A stretch of 64,000 nucleotides of DNA from M3007 sp965249785 (GCA_965249785.1 CBDFMU010000026.1:372001-436000), one strand, 5' to 3'. Shown: positions 26,292-35,053, counted from the first letter of the stretch. Translations and numbers: made by a program. The notes: a model not told the origin generated them from the letters alone.

Positions 26292-26325
26292 ACTATGAAC
26301 ACATTTATAGTTCATACATCATAGT
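26278..26325. terminator. Bidirectional terminator overlapping the ddl stop
   Basis: Perfect 19-bp inverted repeat (ACTATGATGTATGAACTAT and complement at 26307-26325), 10-nt loop, between convergent ddl and the gene ending at 26332. The ddl stop codon is in its left arm. Confidence 0.7.
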
Positions 26326-26331
26326 TTATAG

Positions 26332-26865
26332 TTATTCCTTACTGCTATCCCCCACAAAGTAGTGTTCCTTGTTCCGGAAAAGCACGTTGAAAGTCGTCAT
26401 GCTGCCGTAGCAACGAGTGATATATTGCTGTAAATTGACCTTATCCTCGTCGGTCAGTTTTTTGTGTGCGTTGATGGCCTGTTCGAGCACGCGGAGGCGG
26501 TCGCGCATCATCACGATTTTGTGGAAAAACGTGTCGATGGGTACTTCTTTGGAAGACGTGGCGGTATCGCCGGGCTGCATAATGAGTTTGCCGTTGTTCC
26601 AGCGGTCGCCGAGCGGCACTTTTTCGAGACTCACGCCCGCCCACGAACGCAGGATGCGCACCAGCGATTCTTCGGCTTCGGTGAAGGACACAGCTTCTTC
26701 GGTGGGAATTTTTTCGATGACTTCCCAGTTGCTGTAATCTTTGCCGACCATTTTCAGGCCGTATTGCATGAAACAAACTTCATAAGCGGCCACGTGCAGC
26801 CGAACGATCGCGCCATCACCAAAAGCGGGGTGTTTGACGCGCGAACCGATACCGAGAAATTCCAT
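26332..26865 (-). CDS. Conserved protein with Tudor-like N-terminal domain
   Basis: 177 residues, not assigned to a named protein. The first ~50 residues (FLGIGSRVKHPAFGDGAIVRLH) resemble the small beta-barrel seen at the C terminus of UvrD/PcrA helicases and in CarD/Tudor-like domains, where it contacts nucleic acid or RNA polymerase. The rest is predicted helical (TFFHKIVMMRDRLRVLEQAINAHKKL, coiled-coil-like) and ends HYFVGDSSKE. A role in DNA or RNA binding is an inference. It converges on ddl and is followed upstream by a 135-bp spacer. Confidence 0.6.
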   Translation of the reverse strand: MEFLGIGSRVKHPAFGDGAIVRLHVAAYEVCFMQYGLKMVGKDYSNWEVIEKIPTEEAVSFTEAEESLVRILRSWAGVSLEKVPLGDRWNNGKLIMQPGDTATSSKEVPIDTFFHKIVMMRDRLRVLEQAINAHKKLTDEDKVNLQQYITRCYGSMTTFNVLFRNKEHYFVGDSSKE

Positions 26866-26999
26866 AGGCTTTAAAATTCTGTTGAGATTATTAAGGAAAA
26901 AGGAACCAGGGGACAGGATTTAGTGGAGAGTTTACAGAGTTCTTATAATTAAAGTTTTAAGTTAGAGTAGTACATTGTAAAATGGTGATTGTGAATGCC

Positions 27000-28007
27000 T
27001 TATTGACTGGCTCCTGACTCCTGACTCCTGTTTTTATCCATCCACCGCATAATTGCAACAATTAAAACAGCCGACACCACCGCTGCAAACCACGGCACGT
27101 CCACGTCTTTTTCCAGATCAACGGTAGAAACTTGATTGTGAAACAAATACTGCCCCACTACTTGCAAACCATTATTGAAAAAATGTGCGGCCACCGATAC
27201 CCACAGATTTTGCGTCCGCCAATACAACCAGCCCAGCAAAAAGCCCAACAATAGACGCGATAAAAAGCCGTCGAATTGGCCATGAATGGCACTGAAAATG
27301 CTGGCTGTCACCACAATGGCCACCCACGGATTGGCGATACGACGCATCAATTGTTGCTGCAAAATCCCCCGAAACACCAGCTCTTCGCCCAATGCGGGCA
27401 GAAAACCAATGAGCAGCAAATTAGCCAACAGTTCCCAAATATTATCCATTCGCAGGAGACCCTTCAAGAGTTCGTCCGTATTGTCTTCCATGCTGCGCAA
27501 CATCTCCGGCATTGGCAGCCACTTAGTCAACATTAGCAGAAAAAGCACCAGCGGCATAGCGGTCAACAGCAACAAACAGGCTTGTCCAATCCGCCCAAAA
27601 GACGGCCAATGCCGAGTACCCAAATAGTCGCGCCAGCTGGGAAAGCCAGGCGACAGTCTGCGATAAAAAATCCAGGCTGTTGCAAAACCGGAAATTACAA
27701 AAGGCAGGGGGCTGGTAAGGGCCAGAAGCAGGCGCACTTGCCAACGTTCGGTCGGCAGCGAGTCGGCTCTCAACTCTGCCAACAGCACGGCACCGGCGCG
27801 CCAGCCGCCCAGGGTAGAAATCAGTTGAAACAACAGCAAGCCCAACAGCAAAAATAGCGCGAACAAGGCCAATTGCACTAGTAGCACCACGCGCACCTTT
27901 GGTTCCGGGCGATGGAGGCGTGGAACTTGGTCGAAGGCCAAACCCTGATCCAGTGGCATACTGGGCAGAGAATTATTCGGAACAGGTGCGGGCAGGTCGT
28001 CTTGCAT
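27000..28007 (-). CDS. CPBP-family intramembrane protease (CAAX protease-like)
   Basis: 335 residues with about eight hydrophobic segments. It carries all three CPBP motifs: EELVFRGILQQ (EExxxR, catalytic glutamates), FSAIHGQFDG (histidine) and AAHFFNNGLQ (HxxxN-type). The family includes Rce1-like CAAX proteases and bacteriocin-immunity proteins. The N-terminal ~45 residues are Pro-rich and cytoplasmic. It begins 21 bp after trpS ends and is probably in the same operon. Its last codons come from a CTCCTGA 7-bp tandem repeat (27011-27030), so the tail DKNRSQESGASQ is likely recent in origin. Confidence 0.85.
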   Translation of the reverse strand: MQDDLPAPVPNNSLPSMPLDQGLAFDQVPRLHRPEPKVRVVLLVQLALFALFLLLGLLLFQLISTLGGWRAGAVLLAELRADSLPTERWQVRLLLALTSPLPFVISGFATAWIFYRRLSPGFPSWRDYLGTRHWPSFGRIGQACLLLLTAMPLVLFLLMLTKWLPMPEMLRSMEDNTDELLKGLLRMDNIWELLANLLLIGFLPALGEELVFRGILQQQLMRRIANPWVAIVVTASIFSAIHGQFDGFLSRLLLGFLLGWLYWRTQNLWVSVAAHFFNNGLQVVGQYLFHNQVSTVDLEKDVDVPWFAAVVSAVLIVAIMRWMDKNRSQESGASQ

Positions 28008-28027
28008 GGGGCAAAGTTAGGGGCTGT

Positions 28028-29020
28028 TTAGATCAAACCAGCTATTTCGCGGACTTCGCGCAGGGTTTGTTGGGCGCGCAGACGAATGTGGGCACTGCTG
28101 GCGCGGATTTGCTCCTGCACCTGTTCGCTGTTGGCATTTAGTTCAGCCAGACGCTCCCGCAAAGGATTGATGAGGGCGACCACTGCATCGGCAACGGCTT
28201 GTTTCAAAGCACCATATTGTCTTGTACCAGCTTGATAGTCCCCCATTAAAGCATCATAAGCGTCATTTGCTCCGCAGGCACGAAGTAACTCAAACAGGTT
28301 TTGTACCCCGCTGCTCATTTCGTTAGCAGGTGTTTCGCCGGTGTCTGTTACGGCAGATTTGATTTGTTTACGCACCTTATTTTCCTCGCCGAAAAGATTG
28401 ATGTAGTGCTTTTCGCCAAGGCTCTTGCTCATTTTTTTGGCCGGATTAGCAGGCGACAAGATTTTGGGCGTTTCGGTAAATAATGGCTCGGGATGCACGA
28501 AATATTCCTGCCCAAACTGGTGGTTGAACCGCTGCGCAATATTGCGCGACAGCTCCAAATGTTGCTCCTGATCTTTGCCCACTGGTACGTAGTCGGCGTG
28601 GTAGATCAGGATATCGGCGGCTTGCAGCACCGGATAAGCAAATAATCCCACGCTCACAAAGGCTTCTTTGTCCGTTTCGTGCAATTGATCGGTCTTATCC
28701 TTGAATTGCGTCATGCGGTTTAGCTCGCCGTAGGAAGCCATGCAGCCAAGTATCCACGACAGTTCTACATGCTCCGGCACCAGGCTCTGAATGAACATAT
28801 TTTCCGGCTTGACCCCACAGGCGAGCAGGTAAAATACCATTTTCCAGGTGTTTTCGCGCAGTGTTTCCGGCTTATAAGGCATAGTAATGGAGTGGTAATC
28901 CACTACCCCGTAGCGGCACTCGTACTGGTCTTGCAAATCCACCCAGTTGCGCACCGCCCCAAAGTAGTTGCCCAAATGCAAATCGCCAGTCGGCTGGATA
29001 CAGGAAAGAACGTTTTTCAT
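28028..29020 (-). CDS. trpS: Tryptophan--tRNA ligase
   Basis: 330 residues, class I aminoacyl-tRNA synthetase. It charges tRNA-Trp. It has the HIGH-type motif PTGDLHLGNYFGA (about residues 10-22), the tryptophan-binding region and KMSKS (about residue 195). Length and order match bacterial TrpS of about 330 residues. It is followed directly by the CPBP protease gene. Confidence 0.96.
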   Translation of the reverse strand: MKNVLSCIQPTGDLHLGNYFGAVRNWVDLQDQYECRYGVVDYHSITMPYKPETLRENTWKMVFYLLACGVKPENMFIQSLVPEHVELSWILGCMASYGELNRMTQFKDKTDQLHETDKEAFVSVGLFAYPVLQAADILIYHADYVPVGKDQEQHLELSRNIAQRFNHQFGQEYFVHPEPLFTETPKILSPANPAKKMSKSLGEKHYINLFGEENKVRKQIKSAVTDTGETPANEMSSGVQNLFELLRACGANDAYDALMGDYQAGTRQYGALKQAVADAVVALINPLRERLAELNANSEQVQEQIRASSAHIRLRAQQTLREVREIAGLI

Positions 29021-29043
29021 GGAAGGTTAGACGTTGGATGGTT

Positions 29044-29128
29044 GGACGTTGGATTCTTTTAGACTGCTAAATTTTGGAGGTTTTGCTATTGCTGTTCGTT
29101 ATATCCAAAGTCTAACCGTCCAACGTCC
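29044..29128. repeat. Inverted/direct repeat upstream of trpS
   Basis: GGACGTTGGA at 29044-29053 is complementary to 29119-29128; a second direct copy (AGACGTTGGA) precedes the left arm at 29029-29038. It may terminate ridA transcription or be an eroded repeat. Confidence 0.4.
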
Positions 29129-29136
29129 AGAGTCGT

Positions 29137-29523
29137 TCATTTTTCTACTACCGCGATGACTGAAATTTCAATATTGCTGTATTTTGGCAGTTCGCTCACC
29201 TGCACCAACTCTCTTGCTGGCGCAATTTCGGTCGGGAAATACTCGGCGTAGACCGCATTAATCCGGCTAAACATCCCCATATCCTTCACAAAAACCGTGG
29301 CTTTCAACACCTGCGAAAGGCTCGAACCAGCAGCTTCCAAGATGGCTTGCACATTTTTCAGCACCCGATGCGTCTCGGTTTCGATATTATCCAGCACCAG
29401 TAGATTAGTGACTGGATCTAAAGCAATCTGACCCGATATAAAGAGCATGCCGTTGAATACCGTAGCTTGATTGTAAGGCCCGATGGGCAGTGGGGCATTG
29501 GGCGTATTGATGATTGATTTCAT
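29137..29523 (-). CDS. ridA: RidA family reactive enamine/imine deaminase
   Basis: 128 residues, close to the family's standard length. RidA trimers hydrolyse 2-aminoacrylate and related enamines made by PLP enzymes. Signature residues are present: PIGPYNQA near the N terminus, FISGQIALDP, and the carboxylate-binding arginine R104 in ARELVQVSELP. It is encoded alone, between trpS and rpmF on the minus strand. Confidence 0.92.
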   Translation of the reverse strand: MKSIINTPNAPLPIGPYNQATVFNGMLFISGQIALDPVTNLLVLDNIETETHRVLKNVQAILEAAGSSLSQVLKATVFVKDMGMFSRINAVYAEYFPTEIAPARELVQVSELPKYSNIEISVIAVVEK

Positions 29524-29743
29524 GGTATGGTAAAGGTTTAAATTAACATACTACCACGACGAAACGACGAAGCAATAAGAATAAATATCTTATTATCAAC
29601 AAATTGCGTCGTATTCGTTGTGTCGCCGTGGTTCAATTTACTCTCGAAAAAATCCGTGTTCCCACAAACAGAAAAAGCCCCAAAGGCCCTGAATGATCAG
29701 GACTGGAGCTTCCTCAAAAAGGAGCGGGAAAAACAGGTGGAAC

Positions 29744-29953
29744 CTAAGCCTCAGCGGTCTCGGCTCCAGTATTTCGTCCCGGCACAAGTACCTGTCCGCG
29801 GTAGTACAGGTCACCATTCACGCGGTAAGCGTGGTGAAACAGGTGCTGTTCGCCGGTAGTCGGGCAGGTCGCGATTTGCGGAACCTCAGTCTTGTAGTGT
29901 GTGCGGCGGGCGCGCTTGCGGCGCTTCGAGTGCCGCCATTTTGGATTTGGCAT
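29744..29953 (-). CDS. rpmF: 50S ribosomal protein L32
   Basis: 69 residues: MPNPKWRHSKRRKRARRTH is the typical L32 start, with a single CPTTGEQHL cysteine segment in place of the full zinc ribbon. It lies 76 bp downstream of the yceD-like gene, the standard yceD-rpmF pair of bacteria. Confidence 0.95.
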   Translation of the reverse strand: MPNPKWRHSKRRKRARRTHYKTEVPQIATCPTTGEQHLFHHAYRVNGDLYYRGQVLVPGRNTGAETAEA

Positions 29954-30029
29954 GGCAAGTAGTTATATATTTCAATTCAAATAACCTGCTGATAATCAAT
30001 CAATAAGGTTGATAAATCGAAACAAAATG

Positions 30030-30554
30030 TCAATTATTTTTATCCAGATCGCGGAGTGCATCCCAAATAGCATTGGACTGCGCTTCCTCTTCTTCTGTTT
30101 TTAGGAACTTCAAAATTTCAAAATTGCAAGGCGGTTCAGCCAGGCTTTGGCAGTCAAACGTATTTGTGATCGGCAAAGACAGTACGGTAAATTCGTACAG
30201 ATATTTAGCCAGATTCAAGTGCGAAACTTCGCGGGGGATAAATACCACTTCGTCGTTTTCTTCCACATTTTCTGCCTCGCCATACTTTACAATCAGTTCA
30301 TAATCACCACTAATCGGTAGATTGATCGCCGCAGTACAGCGATCACAAATAGCACCCACCGTCCCTTGCAGCACAAAATCTATCAGGAACATATCCGATC
30401 TTTTTTCAAGGGTTACCTCGAAATTGATCGTCGCTGTTTCCAACGGGGAATCTTCAAAATGCTGAAAAAATGCGCCATCAATATCGTAGTGATATTGGTG
30501 TACACCTACCTTCAGGCCTTGAATAGGGATAGAATACGCGGAAAAAACGTTCAT
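30030..30554 (-). CDS. YceD/DUF177 family protein
   Basis: 174 residues from the ATG at 30554 (MNVFSAYSIPIQGLKVG). The core GAICDRCTAAINLPISGDYEL with the C-x2-C pair and VSHLNLAKYLYEFTVLSLPI are diagnostic of YceD, which in E. coli affects 23S rRNA maturation and in plants acts in plastid ribosome biogenesis. It precedes rpmF as in most bacteria. An upstream ATG at 30713 would extend it 53 residues through REP-like repeats, so it is rejected. Confidence 0.88.
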   Translation of the reverse strand: MNVFSAYSIPIQGLKVGVHQYHYDIDGAFFQHFEDSPLETATINFEVTLEKRSDMFLIDFVLQGTVGAICDRCTAAINLPISGDYELIVKYGEAENVEENDEVVFIPREVSHLNLAKYLYEFTVLSLPITNTFDCQSLAEPPCNFEILKFLKTEEEEAQSNAIWDALRDLDKNN

Positions 30555-30647
30555 TTCCACTTTTTTTGAAAACCGGGCCGCAAAAGTAAGCCGCCTGTCT
30601 GAACCCGCCAAGCGAAGGCGAAAGAAAATGTTCAAAATGTGCCGAAC

Positions 30648-30676
30648 CGTATCGGCGGGTTTAGCCGCCGCCAACC
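30648..30676 (-). repeat. REP-like palindromic repeat, copy 2
   Basis: Minus-strand copy of the CGGCGGCTGAACCCGCCGG element (one A for G, GGCGGCTAAACCCGCC). Confidence 0.55.
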
Positions 30677-30746
30677 TATTGGTGGAGATTTCCGTGTCTA
30701 AACAGGTTGGCATTTGTCCAAATTATCGATAGATTCCCTTGACAAT

Positions 30747-30769
30747 CGGCGACTGAACCCGACGGTACG
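30747..30769 (+). repeat. REP-like palindromic repeat, copy 3
   Basis: CGGCGACTGAACCCGACGG plus TACG, 21 of 23 identical to copy 1; the paired changes G to A on the left and C to A on the right are not compensatory. Confidence 0.55.
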
Positions 30770-30941
30770 GAGAGTTTGAAAAATATTTTTAAAATATTTT
30801 TCAACACAAAGCATTGATTTTCAAATAATTAATATAAATCCATAAGATAATACCCGGCTAAACTTGGTTCTATGTATTGCAAAGAACCCGCCATTACCAT
30901 TACCTTTGGCCTATCAATCTTCCGACTATCTGCTACCGCTT

Positions 30942-31154
30942 ATGAAAGTCCTGTTGAAATTTACCATTGTATGTGCCTGGTTGCTATTCGTTGCCGCACT
31001 TTGGCAGATGCGCCAGACACCAGCTACTAGCTGGCTGAGCATTAGCCGAAAAATGACGGAAAAAGAAGTACTGGCCCAGCCGCTGACTGATTCGCCATCT
31101 ACCGCGCTACCGAACCCGGCTTTGCAATTGACTATCCCCACGACGGGCCTATGA
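30942..31154 (+). CDS. Hypothetical small membrane-anchored protein
   Basis: 70 residues: an N-terminal hydrophobic helix (FTIVCAWLLFVAALW) followed by a polar tail with Pro/Thr. No family recognised. It lies 62 bp upstream of padR on the same strand. An ATG at 30864 would lengthen it by 26 residues of poor quality. Plausible but unproven. Confidence 0.4.
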   Translation: MKVLLKFTIVCAWLLFVAALWQMRQTPATSWLSISRKMTEKEVLAQPLTDSPSTALPNPALQLTIPTTGL

Positions 31155-31216
31155 TTTTGGCCCGCCCATTCCTATCGTACATTCACCTGCCCGCAGGTTT
31201 TAGCCAATAACAGAAT

Positions 31217-31549
31217 ATGGATATCGAAAATGCAAAAGCACAGATGCGCAAAGGCGTATTAGAAATGTGCATCCTGGCCATCATCGAAGAAGACGAAGTA
31301 TATCCCAGCGACATCATTAGTCGGTTGAAAGCCAATGACCTGATCGTGGTGGAAGGTACGCTCTATCCTTTGTTGACCCGTCTGAAAAATGACGGGCTGC
31401 TGGATTATAGCTGGCGCGAAAGCAACTCCGGACCGCCACGCAAATACTTCAAGATCACCGAGATAGGTCGCCAGTTCCTCGAAAGTCTGACCAGTAGCTG
31501 GCAGAAGCTGGTACAATCGGTCGATCAAACTCTGCAAAAAGGAAACTGA
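31217..31549 (+). CDS. PadR-family transcriptional regulator
   Basis: 110 residues, a winged-helix repressor of the PadR-s2 type. It has the N-terminal MRKGVLEMCILAIIEE helix, SDIISRLKAN recognition region, VEGTLYPLLTRLKNDGLL and the wing SGPPRKYFKITEIG. It lies just upstream of a PspC-domain gene, the usual padR-pspC arrangement in Bacteroidota, and probably represses that operon. Confidence 0.93.
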   Translation: MDIENAKAQMRKGVLEMCILAIIEEDEVYPSDIISRLKANDLIVVEGTLYPLLTRLKNDGLLDYSWRESNSGPPRKYFKITEIGRQFLESLTSSWQKLVQSVDQTLQKGN

Positions 31550-31554
31550 CCTAT

Positions 31555-31617
31555 TGAGGATTTGAGTATCTGAGTATTTGATCAAATCCTCACATCTTCA
31601 AATCCTCGCATCTTCAA
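31555..31617. repeat. Inverted repeat plus 16-bp tandem repeat
   Basis: TGAGGATTTGA (31555-31565) pairs perfectly with TCAAATCCTCA (31582-31592); ATCCTCACATCTTCAA is repeated in tandem (31586-31601, 31602-31617, one change). It sits between padR and the PspC gene. Confidence 0.6.
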
Positions 31618-31658
31618 AAGTCAATCCTCAAAAAGCAGAAACCAACAACTCTCTGATA

Positions 31659-33845
31659 ATGAACAAGATACTGAATATCAATCTGGGCGGATACGCCCTC
31701 ACCATAGATGACGACGCCTACGAATATCTCACGGCATACCTCGAAAGCATTCGTCGCCGATTCAGCGAGAGCGAGGGCCGCGACGAAATCGTGAGCGACA
31801 TAGAGGCGCGTATCGGCGAACTCATCCATCAGGGCATGGGCAACCGCACTATAGTCATGTTGCCGGAAGTAGAATCGGCAGTACTAATCATGGGTCGGCC
31901 CGAAGATTTCGGCGGGGAACCAACCGTAGAGGAAACAACTTCGAGACGCACGAGCGGCACTAGCAGTCGCCCCACCGAACCACGCCCGGCGGCCATTCGT
32001 ACTGGCAAACGCCTGTTCCGCGACCCGGATAACATGAGCGTTGCGGGAGTTTGTTCCGGTTTAGCCGCCTATTTTGGCATGACCGACCCGGTCTGGATGC
32101 GCCTGATTTTTGTGGCACTTACGCTTGTTTCGGCAGGTTTCTGGATGCCAGCCTATTTCCTGCTTTGGGTATTGGTGCCACAGGCCACTACCGCCGCCGA
32201 CCGTCTGGCCATGCGTGGCGAGCCAGTCAACGCTGAAAATATTGCCCGCGAGGTGGAAGAAGGTTTTGAACGGCTGAGCCAAAAAGTCAATCAAGCAGCC
32301 ACCGGAAAGAATGGGCCTGCGCTGTCTCATGCCGTAGCCACCGTGGGAAATGTATTTGCGTTTTTGATTCGCATGTTTGTCAAATTCGGGCTGCTCATCG
32401 CCATTATAGTGATAGCAGCACTCTTTATCAGCCTGTTAGTGGGTTGGGCCAGCGGTATTTTTACCCTGGCCACTATGGCACCGTTTGTGGATTACTTAAG
32501 TCCGTTTTCCAGCGGCGCGACTTGGCTGGGCTTCGCCAATCTCTTCTTTTTGCTGGGCATTCCCGTGCTCGGCCTTTGTATTACTTCTGCCAAAGCCCTT
32601 TTTAAAGTCAAAACGCCCCGCTATTTGGGAGCTGGCCTGACCGCATTTTGGATATTGAACGTGATTTGCTCCTTTGCTTTTGTGACTATGACGGTAAAAG
32701 AATTTAGTCAAAGTGGTAGTTTGAGCAAAAACGTGGACTTGTCAGACATGAATTCTGATACCCTGCGCATCGTAACTTCCAATAGCGGTTCCGAAAACAA
32801 TGATTTCCACGTGAGTTGGTTTGATTCGGACGATCTGCGGTTGAGTGACGACCGTTTGGAACTGGATGGCCCTGTGCAGATCAATGTGCAACGCAGCACG
32901 TCGGGCCGTTTTGAATGTACCCAAACCATCCGCGCCCACGGCCCGACCAATAGCAATGCGGTGGAAAATGCCAGCCAAACGGAATACACGGTGACTTCGA
33001 TGGGCAATACGCTGCAAATTCCGACCTCTTACAGCATTATGAAAGGTCGCAAATGGCGGGCAAATGAAGTGCGCATTACGCTGGGTATTCCAGTTGGGAA
33101 ATTCGTGGTTTTTGGGGAGAGAATCAATAATTACGTCAATGGAAATGTGGACTATTCTGACCCGGAAGACCATAATTATATCCATGATAACCCTAATAAA
33201 ATGTACCGCATGACGCAGGACGGGCTGGCCTGTGTCAGTTGCCCGCAATTTGGCGACAATGATTACCGCGAGGATCGCGACTACGAGAAATTTATTCTGG
33301 AAGGTAATTTCGAGACGGAAATCCGGCAAGGCGATGATTTCAAAATACGCATCGAAGGCCCCGCTGGTGCCGTGCGAAAAATTCGGACCGGCGATAAACT
33401 GACCTTGACGGCCAATGATAGTATCAGTAGCAAAAAGGTGAAAATCTACATTGAAACGCCGGTTTTTACCTCTTTACATGCTGATAATACGGGCGAAGTG
33501 ATCATTCGTGGCTTTGAAGAAGGGCAGGCGCGCATCTCCGCACGTGGCAATTCGCGTATTAAAGCTTATCTGGATTGCAGCAATCTCGATGTATCACTCT
33601 CGGGCAAATGTATGCTCGAACTCACTGGCAAAGGCAGCGACCTGGATGTTAGCCTGAGCGATGGCGCGGTGCTGGAAGCCACCAGTTGGCGCACCGACCA
33701 TGCCGACGTGTCGGCTTCCGATGGCTCTAAAGCGCGGCTGAATGTCCGCAATAATGCCAAGGTGAATGCTGATAAGAGCAGCGAGGTCAGAGTGGATGGC
33801 GGCGCGCACCTGGATTATGGGAACGGACGGCAGGAGGAACAATAA
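31659..33845 (+). CDS. PspC-domain membrane protein with GIN/DUF2807-like head
   Basis: 728 residues from the ATG at 31659 (MNKILNINLGGYALTID). The N-terminal ~90 residues are a HAAS-like helical segment (YEYLTAYLESIRRRFSES). A PspC domain follows (about 105-170: LFRDPDNMSVAGVCSGLAAYFGM ... WMPAYFLLWVLVPQ), then three further transmembrane segments (about 230-370). The C-terminal half is a beta-helical DUF2807/GIN-type domain (GNFETEIRQGDDFKIRI ... LDVSLSGKCMLELTGKG). PspC proteins sense envelope stress. It is probably controlled by the PadR regulator upstream. A start at 31578 is unlikely since it would translate the repeats. Confidence 0.9.
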   Translation: MNKILNINLGGYALTIDDDAYEYLTAYLESIRRRFSESEGRDEIVSDIEARIGELIHQGMGNRTIVMLPEVESAVLIMGRPEDFGGEPTVEETTSRRTSGTSSRPTEPRPAAIRTGKRLFRDPDNMSVAGVCSGLAAYFGMTDPVWMRLIFVALTLVSAGFWMPAYFLLWVLVPQATTAADRLAMRGEPVNAENIAREVEEGFERLSQKVNQAATGKNGPALSHAVATVGNVFAFLIRMFVKFGLLIAIIVIAALFISLLVGWASGIFTLATMAPFVDYLSPFSSGATWLGFANLFFLLGIPVLGLCITSAKALFKVKTPRYLGAGLTAFWILNVICSFAFVTMTVKEFSQSGSLSKNVDLSDMNSDTLRIVTSNSGSENNDFHVSWFDSDDLRLSDDRLELDGPVQINVQRSTSGRFECTQTIRAHGPTNSNAVENASQTEYTVTSMGNTLQIPTSYSIMKGRKWRANEVRITLGIPVGKFVVFGERINNYVNGNVDYSDPEDHNYIHDNPNKMYRMTQDGLACVSCPQFGDNDYREDRDYEKFILEGNFETEIRQGDDFKIRIEGPAGAVRKIRTGDKLTLTANDSISSKKVKIYIETPVFTSLHADNTGEVIIRGFEEGQARISARGNSRIKAYLDCSNLDVSLSGKCMLELTGKGSDLDVSLSDGAVLEATSWRTDHADVSASDGSKARLNVRNNAKVNADKSSEVRVDGGAHLDYGNGRQEEQ

Positions 33846-33874
33846 AAATTTGGTGGACGACCAATAGTTTGGCT

Positions 33875-33921
33875 AACCAAGGCACCATTCGATGATTCGG
33901 ATGGTGTCTTGGTTTTATTTA
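33875..33921 (+). terminator. Rho-independent terminator after the PspC gene
   Basis: AACCAAGGCACCAT pairs with ATGGTGTCTTGGTT (one G-U), followed by TTTATTTAT. Confidence 0.75.
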
Positions 33922-33945
33922 TAAAACGTTTTTTGCATATAATTT

Positions 33946-33980
33946 AGACCTATAAGGTTTCCAAAAAACCTTATAGGTTT
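33946..33980. repeat. AGACCT-family hairpin repeat
   Basis: AGACCTATAAGGTTT pairs with AAACCTTATAGGTTT around a 5-nt loop; related to 16640-16673 and 38620-38653. Confidence 0.6.
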
Positions 33981-34103
33981 TGTTTATTGTAAAATGTAGA
34001 CCTGCCCTTTCTTCCAATAAACCAACTCGCTTATCCCCAATCATGCTTACCTTAGCCCGCTCCAAAATTTTGCATTCCGTATTCTAAATTCCGCAGTCCA
34101 ACT

Positions 34104-34571
34104 ATGCTTCATACCGGCGATAAAGCCCCCGATTTCACCCTGCGTGCCAGCGATAAAAGCCAGGTCAGCCTCAAAGATTTGCGTGGCCAAAATGTAGTGC
34201 TGTTGTTTTTTCCCGCTGCTTTTACGGGCGTTTGTACCAAGGAACTTTGCGATATGCGCGATGGTCTGGCGGATTATCAGCGTTTGGATGCCCAAATACT
34301 GGCCGTTTCCGTGGATAGTCTTTTTACCTTGAATAAATGGAAAGAAGAGCAGGGTTTCAATTTTACGCTGTTGTCCGATTTTAATAAGACGGTGAGCAAG
34401 AAATACGACGTGTTATACAAAGAGTTTGTTTTTGAAATGAAAGGCGTTTCCAAACGCTCGGCTTTCGTTATTGATAAAGCAGGAATCGTGCGTTATGCCG
34501 AGGTGCTGGATAATGCTGGCGAGATGCCAAATTTTGATAGCGTGAAAAAAACCTTACAGTCTTTGAACTGA
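34104..34571 (+). CDS. Peroxiredoxin (AhpE/Bcp-like)
   Basis: 155 residues, thioredoxin fold. It reduces peroxides with the peroxidatic cysteine C44 in FFPAAFTGVCTKELCDMRD; C49 five residues later is a candidate resolving cysteine, as in Bcp-type enzymes. KEEQGFNFTLLSDF and KRSAFVIDKAGIVRYAEVLD complete the family pattern. It is cytoplasmic (no signal) and is followed 20 bp later by clpS. Confidence 0.92.
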   Translation: MLHTGDKAPDFTLRASDKSQVSLKDLRGQNVVLLFFPAAFTGVCTKELCDMRDGLADYQRLDAQILAVSVDSLFTLNKWKEEQGFNFTLLSDFNKTVSKKYDVLYKEFVFEMKGVSKRSAFVIDKAGIVRYAEVLDNAGEMPNFDSVKKTLQSLN

Positions 34572-34590
34572 ACCGGCTATTCCGGTTGTT

Positions 34591-34965
34591 ATGCTGCCCA
34601 TGCTAACCCAAATCCGACATATTACCTTAGGGAACCCCACCCCCAACCCCTCCCCCGAAAGGGAGGGGCCAACGTTGGCTAAACCCCAATGGGAAGAAGA
34701 AGAAGACGTGCTGGTGGACGACGGCATTGGCAATGATTTGCCCGCCTATATCCTTGTCTTCAACGATCACGTCAACTCATTTGATTGGGTGATCGAAAGT
34801 TTCATGTCTGTGCTGCATCATAGCCACGAACAGGCCGAACAATTGAGTATTATCATTCATACCAAAGGCAAGGCGACCGTGAAAAGCGGTACGCGGGAAG
34901 AACTCTTGCCGCTCTGCGAAGGCCTGCTTGATCGGGGCCTGACAGCAGAACTGGAAAGCGAATAG
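34591..34965 (+). CDS. clpS: ClpS adaptor of the Clp protease
   Basis: 124 residues. ClpS delivers N-degron substrates to ClpAP. The core starts about residue 48 (PAYILVFNDHVNSFDWVIESFMSVL, with the substrate-binding Asn-Asp) and includes HTKGKATVKSG. The first ~40 residues contain TPNPSPEREG, the translation of a well-known Bacteroidota intergenic repeat that has entered the coding frame as a hairpin-forming GC-rich insert. Starts at 34591 or 34600 are possible. The aat gene lies 0.8 kb downstream, forming a bacterial N-degron cluster. Confidence 0.88.
   Translation: MLPMLTQIRHITLGNPTPNPSPEREGPTLAKPQWEEEEDVLVDDGIGNDLPAYILVFNDHVNSFDWVIESFMSVLHHSHEQAEQLSIIIHTKGKATVKSGTREELLPLCEGLLDRGLTAELESE
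34647..34668. repeat. Dispersed CCCCTCCC-hairpin repeat inside clpS
   Basis: CCCCTCCC / GGGAGGGG perfect 8-bp stem with a 6-nt loop (34647-34654, 34661-34668), part of the CACCCCCAACCCCTCCCCC repeat known from many Bacteroidota genomes. Confidence 0.7.
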
Positions 34966-35027
34966 CATTCGCCACCTTCTAGTAAAGTAGAGGGCTGGCA
35001 ATCAGACTGTTATTCGCGTTTTTGTTT

Positions 35028-35053
35028 ATCTGGCCGGCCCATTTTGGCCAGAT
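35028..35053. terminator. Hairpin after clpS
   Basis: Perfect 8-bp stem ATCTGGCC / GGCCAGAT, 10-nt loop, 62 bp downstream of the clpS stop; no strong T tract. Confidence 0.4.
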
